64,000 nucleotides of DNA from Amaurobius ferox (taxonomy: Eukaryota > Arthropoda > Arachnida > Araneae > Amaurobiidae). Under the pieces are notes generated by a model. That model ran no database searches. It worked only from the letters and a program-made list of their open reading frames with translations, and was not told where the DNA came from. Numbering within the stretch: the stretch's first letter is position 1; every line of letters begins with the position of its first letter. Shown here piece by piece: positions 45,008 through 58,000 of the stretch. The stretch is from assembly GCA_951213105.1 (NCBI GenBank), contig OX578135.1, positions 162,595,250-162,659,249 of the forward strand, written 5' to 3'. The position numbers and the translations under genes were made by a program.

Positions 45008-46493
45008 TTATTGTTTTTCCTTTTGAAGTGAGAACAGAAATTCTTCAACACTCCTTAATTTATTTATCGAATGTTCGGCTTTTCCTTGTGTATGTGGGAA
45101 GTGACTTATAACTCCAACAGCTTTCAATGCATCATGATCAGAGGATGTAGGTACGTCTTCATCATCAACTTCTTCTGAACTTTCAGGTTCTTTTTTCATA
45201 AAAGATGAAGCACTTGCACTTTGATTAACTGATTTTAAAATGTCAATATCTTCTAAGTGTTCTAAAGTAACGAGATCAAAGTCGATAGTGACGTACGTAT
45301 TCATCCAAAATAGGATCGTTTGTAGCATTTTCGATGAACACTACTTGGGAAGAATCTTCATTAGATGAATTAAAACAAAAACCAGTATGACAGAAGCAGT
45401 TCTGAATTGTGGCATCTATGACTGATTTCCATGCATAATCCACCATTTCAATAGCATCTAAAACAGATATTTTCAAGTCCATTTCATCATCTGTACATTC
45501 AATAAATTTTTGGATTAGCAATTTTCTGTAAAAATTTTCATATTAAAAATGATCCCCTGATCTAGTGGTTGTGAAATTGATGTTGAGTTAGGCTGTAAAA
45601 AGCACAATTTGATTGCTGAAAAATCCGTTATTTGAGGATAAGCACTACAGTTGTCCAAAATCAATAAAATTTTTCTTTTCTCACTTGAAAACTTCGATCT
45701 AGCTTTCTTAACCACCGCTCAAAAATATCTGCTGTCGTGCATGACTTTCTGTTGTTTTCATAGTCTACAGGTACGATCTTAACACTTTTAAAACATCTGG
45801 GATTTTTTTATTTGTCGATTACTAACAGTTTCAGTTTTTCTGAGCCGTTTAAGTTTGCGGCTAAAAGAACTGTTAAACAATTGTTGCTTTTTTTCCCTCC
45901 ATCACATTTTTCTCCTTTGAAGGCAAGAGTTTTGCTAGGTAAAATACGAAAAAATAACCCAGTCTCATCACAGTTAAAAACATCTGTATCTTTATATCCT
46001 TCCATTATTGGTTTGAGAACATCCTCTTTCCATTTATCAACAGTTTCTTAAGAAGCAGATGCACTTTCCCCACATACAATTCTACAGACAATGCCATGAC
46101 ATTGTTTGAATCGTATCAACCATCCATTGCATGCAGTAAAATCGGCTTGACCAAGACTTTTGCAAAACCCTTTGCTCTGTCTTGGATTATTGGTCCTGAT
46201 AATGGGATTGAGTGAACTCGAGCTGATTTGAACCACAGCAAAGTTGTTTCTTATATTGCAGTAAAGTCTGATTTTCTTATTCGCTTTCTGCTTGGTTCAT
46301 AGAAGGATTCAGATGCTGTCAAAATCTTTTCCTTGTTTTTGACAAATGTTGAAATAGTGTTCCGCACAATTCCATATTCCTTGGCAAGATTAGTTTGCAT
46401 TTTACCTGCTTCAAGTTTTTTTAAAATTTCAAGTTTTGATTTTAAACATAAAGTATGGAGTTTGTGTGAAGCCATTGCATTCACAACAGTCAA
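45008..46493 (-). pseudogene. Tigger-family transposase, frame-broken but with its Asp triad
   Basis: Minus-strand pieces follow in order. At 46493-46251 a CENP-B-type helix-turn-helix includes LEILKKLEAGKMQTNLAKEY and GIVRNTISTFVKNKEKILT. At 46236-46048 a second DNA-binding part includes CNGWLIRFKQCHG. At 46005-45808 lies VFNCDETGLFFRILPSKTLA, with the first Asp at codon 45969-45967. At 45715-45515 lies ILLILDNCSAYP, with the second Asp at 45655-45653, and QPNSTSISQPLDQGI, with the third Asp at 45562-45560. Exactly 30 residues separate the second and third Asp, as in the DD30D Tigger group. At 45328-45008 is an acidic C-terminus. Several frameshifts and stops separate the pieces, so no full protein is made. 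Among the transposases here this one is the best preserved. Confidence 0.88.
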
Positions 46494-46550
46494 TAATCAC
46501 GGAGCAAAACAGGTGGCTTAACCAGTGTAGTTGCTCCACTGACTTCCTTT

Positions 46551-46835
46551 TTGTCCACTCTTTTCAAGAAATCGAAAAATAGAGCACTAACCAGAGACTC
46601 TTCACACTATCAGATAATGCCATCAGACAATGATCCGGTCGTCCAAATAGTTGCTCAAGTCCTCTGGATGAGTCGGACGGCCTGGGTTTTCCACACTATC
46701 AGACAATGCCGGCCACACAAAAAGCTACTGCAAGCCTTCGGGTCAGTCTTGTGGTCTGGGTCTTCCACACTATCCGACAATGCAACAACAAGCAATGTCC
46801 ACCCGATCATTATCAAAGCATTGACCAAAGTCTGA
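46551..46835. repeat. short interspersed repeats in the Tigger 5' part
   Basis: The word TTCCACACTATCAGACAATG occurs in variants near 46598, 46688 and 46768, separated by unlike sequence. GTCGGACGGCCTGGGTTT (46671) resembles the 3' end of the retroposon at 12378 (GTCGGACGGTCTGGGTTT). This may be an inserted retroposon relative. Confidence 0.5.
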
Positions 46836-47266
46836 TCTTTCTGATTTCCAGGCAGCTGAAATGAGACAAATCAAGGTGACCTCCACCCCCCACACATTGC
46901 GAGTTCCCGGAAGATGTTTGCTGATGACATTGCTTCAGCAGATACTCCAGGGAGTATGTTACAAAGAAGGAGGGGGAATCTTGGAACAAATACCAACAAG
47001 AACAATAAAACAAGGAATTGTTGAAATACCTGAGAACAACGACATCAAATTCTTAGAACTGACCTACTCTCAGACAAATTCTAAAGATTACTTATGACAG
47101 AATGTACAAATTGTAGTCGACTTAAGCAGGTTTCTGTTAATATATGTTGAGTTACAGAGTTTTTTATCTATTGGAATTAGCATTATGCCAACTGTGAGAA
47201 AGATATATGTCAAGTTACCGGGGTAGCCGAGTTATCCAATTGTCGAGTTACCGAGGTTTCACTGTA

Positions 47267-47926
47267 CAATTAAGTTAGTCTGCATTCTCAGGAAAAACAA
47301 TAACTGAGACTAAAATGTTAAGGTCAATGATTCAAGTAAGTAGCTTTGTAAAAACTATAGGATTCTATCACAATCTAGTGTTACTTAAAAATATTAGTGA
47401 ACTGTCCCAATCCTATGTTGTGCATTGGCATCAGTTGACCAGGGAAGGGAGAATCTGTCTGCTGCATATGTGCTACAGTGATCCTGAATGGGTTAATGAA
47501 TAAATATCCTAAAGAAAAAGACTTTTCAAATGTCTAATACCTGAATCATCACTGATATTGTTTTAATAATGTGTTTTAAAATTGGTTTTTCCGGCTTTCA
47601 TAATATGTGTAAAGTTTCTGGATAAATTATTAAATGCACTGGAAATTTTTACCAAATTCATTTTAATTGACTATATTAACCATTTATTTCTAATGTGAAC
47701 AAACGAGTGCTTCAGCTAATTAGAATGCAAAATATATATTTCATATTATTAACATATTTAAGATAATATTGCAAATAATTTATTATAAATTAATATTTTT
47801 TCTACTTTGCAAAATAATTGATATCAGTTATGCATTATAGAAGGTTGAAATGATATTTTGTAATTATCACAGATTTTATATTTTTAATAATACTCGTTGT
47901 GCATATACCTTGTTCTTGTTTTCAAG
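47267..47926. other. intron sequence, nothing recognised
   Basis: AT-rich, ending in the acceptor TTGTTTTCAAG. Confidence 0.5.
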
Positions 47927-48075
47927 GTGATCATGCTCTTCTTGACCTAACCAACTTAGCTCCTTTAAAAAAACGAAGTGTAACTGTGAAAACAAAGTCT
48001 GGCGATAACTTATCAATCGACTCCATGCCGTGTCTTATTCCTCTTGAGTTGCTAAAAGGAGTTGCAGCAACATTG
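47927..48075 (+). CDS. RIMBP: RIM-BP exon: third FN3 module, C-terminal part
   Basis: A 149-bp exon, in at phase 1 and out at phase 0. It reads GDHALLDLTNLAPLKKRSVT, then VKTKSGDNLSIDSMPCLIPL and ELLKGVAATL. DHALLDL-x-x-L is the E-strand/F-strand start of the third FN3, and the VKTKSGDNLSIDS stretch is typical of the family's closing hairpin. The donor is TTG|GTGAGA. The preceding Gly codon is completed with the G of the exon ending 39436. Confidence 0.9.
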
Positions 48076-48196
48076 GTGAGAATCATAGTTAGCTTATTGA
48101 AAATACTTTTTGCCCCGAAATGCTTTGCTATATTTTTTCCACATTCATATTTGTTTTTAGAGAATATTGATAAAAAGTCATATGAAATATTAATCT

Positions 48197-48515
48197 AATA
48201 TATATATATATATATATATATATCCGGGATGTATCTACAGTGGTCGGTGGTGGTCGGGGTTTCCACCACTCAGAATTTCCGACCACCACTCAATTTCCGA
48301 CCACCACTCATCCAAAAAAATATACATATTATAATTACATTTAAAAAAAGTTATATTCAATTTTATCAAATGTTTTTCTTTAATATAAAAGTATACAATA
48401 CTAATACTGTTTGTGTGTGCGAATTAACGTGAAGCTCGTTTCGAAATTTTATATTCTCAATTATAATTGTTCTGGAAAATCAACCACCACTCACATTTCT
48501 CTAGATACATCCCTG

Positions 48516-48552
<37 letters not shown>

Positions 48553-48657
48553 CGTGCATGCACGGTGAAGAACACTTTATTTCATTTTTATTTGTTTCAG
48601 GTAGTTCTTTTATTTTATAATCAATTCATTTTAAGCATGTGACTCTAAATTTTTATT

Positions 48658-48695
<38 letters not shown>
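48197..48695. repeat. TA and TG microsatellites around the MITE
   Basis: TA runs at about 48198-48222, 48516-48532 and 48661-48693, and a TG run at about 48533-48552. Confidence 0.93.
48224..48515. mobile_element. short MITE inserted in a TA microsatellite
   Basis: Ends CCGGGATGTATCTACAG (48224) and the inverse of CAGGGATGTATCTAGAG (ending 48515) are inverted repeats. Both sides contain TGGTGGTCGG / CCACCACTCA blocks. It is flanked by ATATATAT on both sides, so any target duplication is hidden in the microsatellite. About 292 bp, non-coding; hAT-like by terminus style. Confidence 0.78.
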
Positions 48696-48698
<3 letters not shown>

Positions 48699-49960
48699 AA
48701 CATTTTTTATGATATATAGATATTAGTGCTTTTAAGTTTTAGTATTTCATTATTTTATATTGTAATTGTTGCTAGATTACATTATGTTCAATTTATCTAT
48801 TTATTTTTATTTATCTACTGTTTGACTAGGCTGTAGCTATAGAACATTGATGCCAAACCTACAATAAAGGAATCAGATAACTTTAATTCTTGTTAATACT
48901 ACATATAATGCATTAAATGGTTGATTTAAGATATCTGTTTTAATTGAAATTTTCTGTTCAGATTTGAAGTTCTTATTTGATTTTAATTACTTTATCATTT
49001 TCATATAATCAGAATATTACAAAAATTGTTGTCATTCAGATTTTACAGTCTCTCAATAATATATATTTTACAATAAATACTATAATTTACAATATTTTGA
49101 TTTAAAATCGTAAAGATATATTTAAAACATATTTTTGCAATATTTCATTTTTGTATTGGTGCTTTAATTATTTTTACATGCAGTGCACTTTTAACATGCA
49201 AGAAATGTTCAACATATGATTTAAATTTATAATTCTTTTATAAATCAGCTTCTTGAGGTAAATGCATAAAATTTTCAGACCTACTAAATCTTATATAATC
49301 TTCAGACCTACTAAATCTTATGATTATAGCAATTTTTTTACAGTGGTAAAATATTAAAAAATTTTCAAGTTATGTTTTTTATTTTTGAAATTTCTATATT
49401 TCATTGCACATAAAGTAATCTAATTTGGTATGGCTGAATTTAAATAATTACTACATCTAACCAAAACTCTTTTATCGGTGTTTATCGTGTGGATTTATCG
49501 GTGTTTAATTTCTGAACTATTGAATTTTTGCTATCTGCATTTTTAGTAATTGAGTAAAAAAACTTTTATTTTTTAACAATAGAAGCAACAAAAAATGTTC
49601 TTTGACTAGCTAAAACAATAATAATAGTTCAGTTGAAGAATTAATGTACCATTCTTCTACTCAGGAAGTTTCAAGATATTTTATTAATTTGATTGCGAGA
49701 TATCGAGCAGGTAAGGGCATTTTGAGATAAATGTGGATAAAACTTCAAGGTAAGCCTCAAAACAATGGGTAAGTGTTAAATTTTTAAAAATATCTCATAA
49801 TAGTATGATAAAGATTAAAAATATCTCACAATAGTATGAAAGTATGATAAAGTAATTTGTATCAAATCGTTTTAGAATTTATTATGCTAAAAGTTATGTT
49901 AAAATTTAAAAATATGTATTTTGAAATTTTTAAAGAGAGGTTGTCCTCTTAAATATATGC
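48696..49960. other. intron sequence, nothing recognised
   Basis: AT-rich, with small local duplications (CAGACCTACTAAATCTTAT at 49278 and 49302; TAAAAATATCTCA near 49785 and 49817). No gene. Confidence 0.45.
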
Positions 49961-50239
49961 ACTGCCTTCCAAAAGTTAAGCATGCAATGTAAACTTTCAA
50001 ATAACTAACATATCCGAGAATTTTATTAGGTAAATCTTACTGTTGTCATCAATGGGGATATGCAAATATCAAATAATGCTTTCAATAATAGTGATTTACT
50101 CTTCAGCAATATGAAAATTAGACATGGGATGAAAACGACTCATTTGCACCTAAGAGTTTCAATGCTCCAAGAAATTTTTTTAAAGAGTATTAGGGTTTTG
50201 CATTAGATAATTTTTGTTTTGACACAAAGAATATATTTG

Positions 50240-52335
50240 GAAGATTCTCAATGCTGACATGCTACTGCGAGGCTTGAGGTGAGTCCATTAAGGAAGTTGC
50301 CAATTTCTTTTGTAAGGGTCATTCTGTCATTTCTTGTTTATGAAAATGAATCCAAACAAGTGGGATGGTTATCCAGAGACCTGTTCATATCAAGGGCTAC
50401 AATATCCCCTAATAACCAGTCCATCTCATTACTGGTAAACATAATTGCCGAGTGAATGCACTATTTCTCCAATCAATGGCTACCACAACAATGAGAAAGT
50501 CTATATCCTTCAGTACTGTAAGGCGAAGGCTCCATGTCAAAAGCCTCTATGCTTGGGTTTCATGAGTTCGTGTCCCCTTGAACATTATGGTCAGAGGAGT
50601 GCTATTAAAATGGTATCATCAGTGTGCTACTTGGACAGAAATATAGTGATCCAATGTAGAGATGAGACAAACTCAGCCCAATCCTGAAAGCCCTGGCCCG
50701 GGCTCGAATTAGGCTCGGGCTGTATGATACTAAGTGGGTACTACTACAGTACTAAGTGAATACTTTGCGTTACTAAGTATGGTACTATGAGCTCTGGCTC
50801 CAAACTATTAGAAAATGTTGATAAAACTTTGAAATCAAAGATAATCCCATTTTATTTTATTACTAAAAAGTTACTGCTAACAGGTGTGAGATATCTTATT
50901 TGAATGGTAAATGGGTTCTATCATTCTATGCAAGGAAGTGTTGTATAGTAAAATGTGACATTGTTGTTTATTATTGACCACCCCACCCCATCCATTAAAT
51001 CTATCAGACAGGAGATTGGAAATTAATAGAATCAACTTCAATCATTTGACGACTAGTGGGGAGTAAACAATTAATGTATAAAGAACTCAAAAATACTGCC
51101 AGTGTGTCTCAGACCTTGTCCACTGCTAATAGTGGACGAAATTTATCTGGTGAGAATTATGACTATGTGAGTGAAAGCTCTCTATATATACTGTATCCCT
51201 ACTTGAGTGTTTTATTACTTTATTTAAATAACTTTCACATTGCTTATACTTGGGTCATAAACTATTTCTGGGATGCTTTAAGGCTGCTAGACTGTTGTTT
51301 GTTTAATGTGTGTGGCCGTCTAATGAGCATGTAATAAACCTATTTGTAAATCTGTTTGATTGTAAAACATGGCAAAACTAAGAATGAAATATTTCAGAAA
51401 ATGATTTATATTGAAATATAGCCTGACTACTTACAAAATATAGAGTAGAGAGAAGAAAAGGCCAATATTAATTTTGCTACTATAAACTACAAACTACCAT
51501 ATTGATACCAATTTAATATTGTTATATGATTTTCATAATATTAATTTTACTATTTTCAATTTATGTTATTCCAAAGCTTCAGTGCTCAGAGTAATTGTTT
51601 ATGCATTATTTGTGCTTGATATCTAAACCAAATTGCCCAATTTCACAAATGGACATTTTTGAAAATGAATGAACATTAAATAGGATAGTTAAAAACATAT
51701 TTCGTTTTCAGGCGAATTTGGGCGCTATTTTACGTTGAGCAGTTCGGACTTGGGCGAGCTAAATTGAGCCAGAACTCATCTCTAATCAAATGTACTCTTC
51801 CCGGATGAGTCATATTTGCCTTAGATTCAAGCAATAAATGTGTAAGGGTCTGGAAAGAATGAAGAATATGCAGCCAGCCCAAAACATCATTGAACACCAC
51901 ACCTTTAGTCATAATAGTGATGTGGTATGGATGGGATTTGAGATATTGCACCGAACTGCATGTGTTCAAAAGAGTACTGTGGCAATGGAACAGGATTGTG
52001 ATCAAGTACTTAAACACTTCTTGTGTCTCTGTTGTAACAGTAAGTCCAGATTTTATTTTGATGGACTTTAATACTCATCTACACAAAGTAGGGTGAGTAC
52101 CTTATGTATTGCTTGTATGCAGCAGCCAGCATATTCTCCAGACCTCAATTTGATGGAAAGTCTTTAGGATGCTCTGAGACGAGCTGTTTCTGCCCATCAA
52201 CCCCCTCCAACTATCCAAGAGCTGAAAACTGCCTTTCTACAGGAATGGTAGTTACCCTTCGCTGTGCTGGATCACCTGAATGAAGGGATGAAACGTCAAT
52301 GCTAAGCATGTGTCAAAGTCAAGGGAGGTCACATC
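50240..52335 (+). pseudogene. heavily decayed Tc1-type transposase
   Basis: After the nested element, LFPDES at about 51795-51810 matches the first catalytic block (Asp codon 51804-51806). FILMDFNTHLHK at about 52052 matches the second (Asp codon 52064-52066). PAYSPDLNLMESL at about 52120-52160 matches the third (Glu codon 52156-52158), followed by DALRRAVSAHQPPPTIQELK and later ACVKVKGGH, the usual Tc1 C-terminus. The frame between the second and third blocks is shifted. The acids persist but stops and frameshifts abolish coding. Confidence 0.75.
50657..51784. mobile_element. hAT-like non-autonomous element inside the Tc1 relic
   Basis: The ends TAGAGATGAG (50657) and its inverse CTCATCTCTA (ending 51784) are a 10-bp perfect inverted repeat. 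Flanking 8-mers ATCCAATG (50649-50656) and ATCAAATG (51785-51792) match at seven of eight bases. The interior is non-coding, with CCCGGGCTCG and ACTACTACAGTACTAAGT repeats near 50697-50780. Confidence 0.8.
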
Positions 52336-52345
52336 CTATATTAAA

Positions 52346-53169
52346 ACTTGTTTGGTTTGTATAGCATACAACACTTTTTCTGAATATACTGTGAAGTAAG
52401 CACTTAAAGTGTAAAATATATACCTAAATATATTTTCTTTAATTTCATTATTATACTCACAAATCAGTGATAAATCCAGGTCTAAAATGCAGATCATATG
52501 AAAAATGCATATTATCCCCCCCCCCCCCCCCATATTGTCAATCACACTGCAATACTCATGGGATTTAATGTCGATAATAGTAAAGATAATAAATAATGTA
52601 CTATTGTGTTTAACTAGAGCAGAGGTTTTGTGGTGCAGAAAATAAATAAAAAAATCATTGTGCATTTGTCAAAAGTTTAAAAAATGTGCACATATTCCGC
52701 AAAAAGTTAAATTAAATTCCAAAAATGAATGAACTTCAAATTCCAAGCTTTTTCAGTGCAATAATTAAAATTGTGATAATTTAAAATTATAAAAGCTCCA
52801 AGTATTTACACAAAGTAACACTTTTAGAAAACAGTAAGCACGGCTAGCAAAATAATTTGTTCAGATTTTTGCATCCTGTTAACCATCGGTACAAAACGTA
52901 TTGAGCAATCTGAAATTTCCAAGTATAAGTGCCTTTTTTATGCAAGGTGGAGTGCGCCTTCCATCCTTTATTATTTTTATCTTTTCTACTAAATTTCTGC
53001 CCAAGAGTATTCTAATAATTCTTAAATAATATATTTATTGATCTGGTACAAACTCATTTTCCAGAGTTTTAAAAGCAGGAAAACAATTAAATTGCTTTGC
53101 CACCACCAAAATGGCAGTATAACAAATAATATCGAAATGTTGCAAATAAAATTTACTCACGAGTACTAC
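52346..53169. other. intron sequence with poly-C tract
   Basis: A poly-C run at about 52516-52531. Otherwise AT-rich with no gene. The last bases (53166-53169, CTAC) are the target duplication of the LTR element. Confidence 0.6.
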
Positions 53170-55077
53170 TGTTATGAAGGTTTTCCCTTCCCTTACAAAC
53201 ATTAAACTTCTTTATTTACTAAATTATAATTTACTATTTATACTTATTATTTTTATATTTAATTTATTATTTATCTTTAAGTTATTTTTACATTTCATTA
53301 TTCTAAGTTATTATATTTATTTTTAACCTGTGATCGTATAGTATTTTTAAATCAATAAAGTTTACTTTTATAATTTATTTTCTCTTTGTTTACTCAACCA
53401 TTACTATTGCTTGGTCTGTGCTCAACTATGTAAATCTTTTAAAAACACTTCAACACCATATAACTTTTAAAAATTCCACTTACCTTTAAATGAATAAATA
53501 GATAAAAATAGCACAGCCAACAACAACTAAAGAATCACAAACACTAATTGTTAAATTAAAAATTAACTTTTATTAACAACAAAAAAAAACATCATCCTAT
53601 TCTTTATAATTTAAGTTGAATGTAGAGTAGCAAGTTGTTCATTGCATTAATTAAAATTAAAATCTATTAAATTTAGTACATTGCATACATTAAAAATTCA
53701 ATTTAAATGACCCAGGAACAGAATCAACTCTGGTCTGAAGACCAGAGTTTGGTCTGCCTGGAGCTAGCTGTCCACCGCTAAAAAGGTTAAATTTAAATTT
53801 TCAAATTAATAAAAACAAACACAAATATTTCAAATAAGGACTCTTGTTGAGATAAGAGTGTGCAAATATTGTATGTAAGATTATTTGAACTTCCAAATGC
53901 AAATCTAATTGAAGACACAACCTTTTTATCTGCTTTTATCATTTTGGAAAAATTCCCATTTTGGCTGGGACGTTCTAGAGGGTGCATATAGATGGCAACA
54001 CCACTGAACAAAAGTGATTAAGCTAATCAACACGTGGAACACCGAAACACAAAAACTTGCTGAGAGCGCACTCTGAAGATACTGAGTGGAACACTAAGGG
54101 CTCGCTGAAAACCCACTTTAGAAGATTTTGTTGAGAGAAACACACCTCCAAAACTTGAGACAAGCAGAACCGCCGCGGCACACGGTGATGAATTTCTTTT
54201 GCAAATCAAATGACGACACATGACTCATTCATCAGCAAAATAGATGTCGACTCAAAAAATAGGTGAGTCGGCAACAAAAGCTTTAGAGGAGCACAACACA
54301 GTGATGACTGAGCGAGACCAGTGGCATTTTTCATTCTGCTGTCACATTTTTCATTCAGTTGTCAAAAATTCTAATGCGACGAGCACTTCGTAAATTCGAA
54401 GAAACTAAGCTTGCGTGAGAATTTTCCGGTCTTCAAAACACCTTGCGAGCCCAGGCGCTCAGCATGAGCCCCGGCTCGGCACTCCAAATTATCTTCAACC
54501 TCTCTGATCTGCCGCTAGCATTCGAATCCCCCCGGCAACACACGCTTGCCTTCCCAGGAGACGCCAAACTTGGCGAGTGAAACCCTACGCTTCGCGCCGA
54601 GCGCTCACGCATACACTGCGGAAATAAAACGCTGTTATGCCAAGAATCATTAAAAGGATAACTTCCGCCAAGCGGCAAGCCGCCGCGCAATGGCAACCCG
54701 CCAACCCCACCGGATGCAATGCACCCCAAATGCAGGTGTTTTAACTGATAAGAGGTTCAAGGCCAAGTTTCGCTTAAAAAGTGCCTTTATTTTGCGGATT
54801 CGTAAATGAAGTGAAGTTAAGTTAAAAGACGCGAGCGAGAGACCGAAGGATTAACAAAAGATTATTTAACGTTTAAAGGCACATTGCGCACAATTTTGAA
54901 TAATAAAAACATTAAAAAGATAACAAATTACGTTAAAGGGGAAATAAATCGCCGAAATATTCCAAAACAACAAATAAATTTAGAATTTTGAAGGGAAAGG
55001 GAAAAATAACGAATTTTAAGCTATTACAAATTTTGAACTATTAATTAAATTTAGAACTGTCAAATCTCGGCATAACA
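53170..55077 (-). repeat. LTR (3' LTR in minus orientation), 1908 bp
   Basis: Nearly identical to the other LTR; I counted about a dozen single-base differences, for example 53218, 53724 and 53969 regions. It contains GC-rich sequence at 54420-54730 in an otherwise AT-rich LTR. An open 98-residue frame there (54433-54729, minus) has a counterpart in the other LTR, but I see no domain. Confidence 0.92.
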
Positions 55078-58000
55078 TAATTCCTCTCGACCACCGGAAA
55101 AAAATTTTAGAATAAAATTTTTCACAACAAAGAGCCGAAAATGACCAAAAGAGAACACCATCCTGGTGGCAGAGAAATTGTAAAAAGACGAGAACACTCG
55201 CTTCATGTAGCAACTCCTGGGATTACAAATCTGAAAAATGTTTACAATAAATATTACATACAGGGAAGGCACACTGATCATGAACATAAAATTTAAAACT
55301 TGCACTTTTCCTAGACTTTCATTAAAAAAAATTTCGTATCTCCCCTTTAAGAGAGGAGAAAAACCTCCAAAAGAAAACAACTCTAAAATTTTCAAAAACT
55401 CGAACTGAACCTTAAGAAAAAAAATTTATCTGAATTCTCACCTAATTTAAAAAAAAATTTTATAAAATGAAACAAGCGAAAAAATACACTGCTCACAAAC
55501 AAAAAAAATCAAATCCCTCCCGATCAAAACAAAAGCCAAACAACCCCAGTAGTGTGTAGCAGAGCCTGGGCAATGTGACATATAAAAATACACTTCTCAT
55601 GGCGCCCCCAAGCATTCCTCGCTTTTGGGTCCGCCTCCTTTCCTATATACAACATGAGCCTGGCCTCCTTATGCTTACACCACCCTTAGCTCAGCCATGC
55701 ACTACCCACTTAAAAGCAAATGGTCACTAAAATTTAGAATTTAAACTGCACTGCGCCCAGGTGAAAGAAAATCTCAAAACACTTAAAAAGTCTGTCACAC
55801 CACAGTTCCACATCCCCTCTGTTTCCGCAAGTGATACAGAACTAAAACCCGCCAGACTTCCTCAATAAACAAAATTCCCAATGACAAAACACACAAAAAA
55901 AAATCAAGTGTTTCCAACAGGCGAGAGTACACGTCTGTACTCCCTCTAAGAACTTAAATTTAATGAATAGTATCGACAATTTCAAAATTTTCACAATGAA
56001 AAAGTTGAATACAAATTTAGAATAGACATGATGTGAAATAAAAATTTTGCAAACAGAACTGCCAGAGCTATGTACTTCCAAAACGGGTAAAAGAAGAAAA
56101 TTAACTTGAACTCGAAGGAGTCGAACAATCGAGATCCCTCAAAAAAAAACTATTGTAGGCCCAATGTAGCACACAACCCTGAAGGTCCCATTAAAATTCC
56201 TAAAGCAAATCCTGTCGAACGAGAAATTCTCCCCAAAAAAAAATTCTCTGCAGCAGTGACTTTCATAAACAAGTGTACTTCCACTAAAAATTTCACTAAC
56301 GCAAAGGTCCACAAAAACCCAACAAATTCGAAGAACTCCCACAAATGGTAAAATTTAGAAGTTCAAACCCCTGCCTAAAATCCGAAGTACAAATTTCAAC
56401 AAAAAGGGAATCCCAAAAATAATATAAATTTCAAGCAAACCAAAGTTTTAGCTCCACCTCCCAGAAAATTAAAATTCTGACAAACAACAAAAAAAATTCA
56501 AAATGTAGTTTTAAACAAAAACAAAATTTAATTCAATCTTCTAGTCCATCAATTCAATCTTAACACTCCCAATCATCATAAGTAAAAAAAAATTTCAATT
56601 ACCTACAAAAAAAATTTCAATCAAAAAAAAATTTTCAAAACAAAAAAAAATCTGCTTTTGTAGAATGCATCACCCAAGCAGTCGGAAAGAAGAAAAACAA
56701 AACCGAATTCCCAATTACCTGTCATTACAATAAAAACAATAATTTTGATGAAGACTTTGGACCAGCCGAAGAATTCAAAAGGTCGAAACAAAAATTTTGA
56801 GAAGTACTTCATGATTAACAAAATAACCAAACAACTGAAAACCCAATTCCAAAATCTCCTCTCCCACATTCGAAGCAATACACAATCACCCAGCAACAAA
56901 CTTTTAAGGGCCAAAACACTTTTAAACAAAACCAAAAAAAAATTTCACAAAACTACCTTGAATTAAAAAAATTTTCTCTAGGAATATCTCACAGAACAAT
57001 CTCCATTCCCCCCAAAACAAACATTCTGAGACTGAACTTGCACAATTTAACAAAAAAAATTTTACACTACCCAAAGTCGATCGCTTGGCTGAAGGATCAA
57101 TGACACAAGAAAAAACAATTTTTGCGGGCAAGTAATTAATCCTGAAGAGGAAAGGTGCATTCCCCAGCTGAGCACCTTAAAGGCGGCTTCAAAGCACCAA
57201 AGTGACGATTAACATGGCCTAATGAAAAACAAAAATTTTCTTTTTCAAACACATTTCTGTGGAGAAGAATTTCTATGAAAACAAGGCTTCCCAGACCTCA
57301 AAATTCCTCCGGGTGACCATGAAAACCAACCCATTAGCCGTACCTTTAACTTCACCCAAAGCTAAGAGTTGTGACTAATTATTCAAAATAAAAACAAAAG
57401 AAAACTTTTGATCACTGTTCTCCCCCTTTAATAAAAATTTTTAAAACCAAAATTTGAACTGAACTCAAATCCAAACTATATTCCAAAGGAGAAATGATTT
57501 TACCTGTCATAAAAAAAATTCCTAACATTTAAGACTAACACAGATCTTTGGCATATTTGGCTACTTTTAAACACACATTAAATTCAATACACTTAAAACA
57601 CAACTACTAATACACATACATTTTTCGATATTCTTAGCACTTATTTCCAATAACTCTCTATCTCAAATCTCATAAAAACTGTTGCAACATTTTCTCTCTT
57701 AATCTAAAAAAAAATCTGACAGTGGGCAAGGGGTCGTGAATCCCTTCCCAAAAAAAAACACAATACACAAATACATCATGGGCAAGTGATTTAATTCCCG
57801 AGGGAAAAAGGTGCATTCCCCAGTGAACACCTCAAAACTGTGTGGCATCAAAGCACTGAAGTAGCCATTCTGGGCAGACTGAGAAAAATTTTTACCCACT
57901 TAAAAAAGTTGAGAAGGAATGGTTTAGCGAAGCAAGGCCTCCTTTGAGCCTGAATATCCCAGAATTCCCACAACAAACCACCACTTCTCTACCACACACT

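Larger units (their letters stand above)
43780..47264 (-). mobile_element. Tigger-like transposon with TIRs and TA duplication
   Basis: CAGTGAAACCTCGGTAACTC begins at 43780 and its inverse ends at 47264 (rc CAGTGAAACCTCGGTAACTC), a perfect match over at least 20 bp. TA is at 43778-43779 and 47265-47266. The total is 3485 bp, including a nested hAT segment of about 0.97 kb. The transposase is on the minus strand. Confidence 0.92.
49961..52345 (+). mobile_element. old Tc1-like element split by an hAT-like element
   Basis: The left part starts near ACTGCCTTCCAAAAGTTAAG at 49961. The right part ends soon after GGGAGGTCACATCCTA (about 52340). A matching right terminal repeat was not found, so the element is probably truncated. 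Plus-strand transposase relics lie at both sides of the insertion at 50657-51784. Confidence 0.6.

Noticed and set aside
51056..51334. Open frame with a GTGAG donor-like site near 51150, considered as a RIM-BP exon.
   Set aside because: It lies inside the hAT-like element at 50657-51784, has no resemblance to RIM-BP and no good acceptor.
54433..54729. 98-residue minus-strand open frame in the LTR, with a counterpart at 61987-62313.
   Set aside because: The two copies are open because the LTRs are nearly identical. The sequence is low-complexity Gly/Ser-rich, with no known domain, and the second copy runs into the inserted element.
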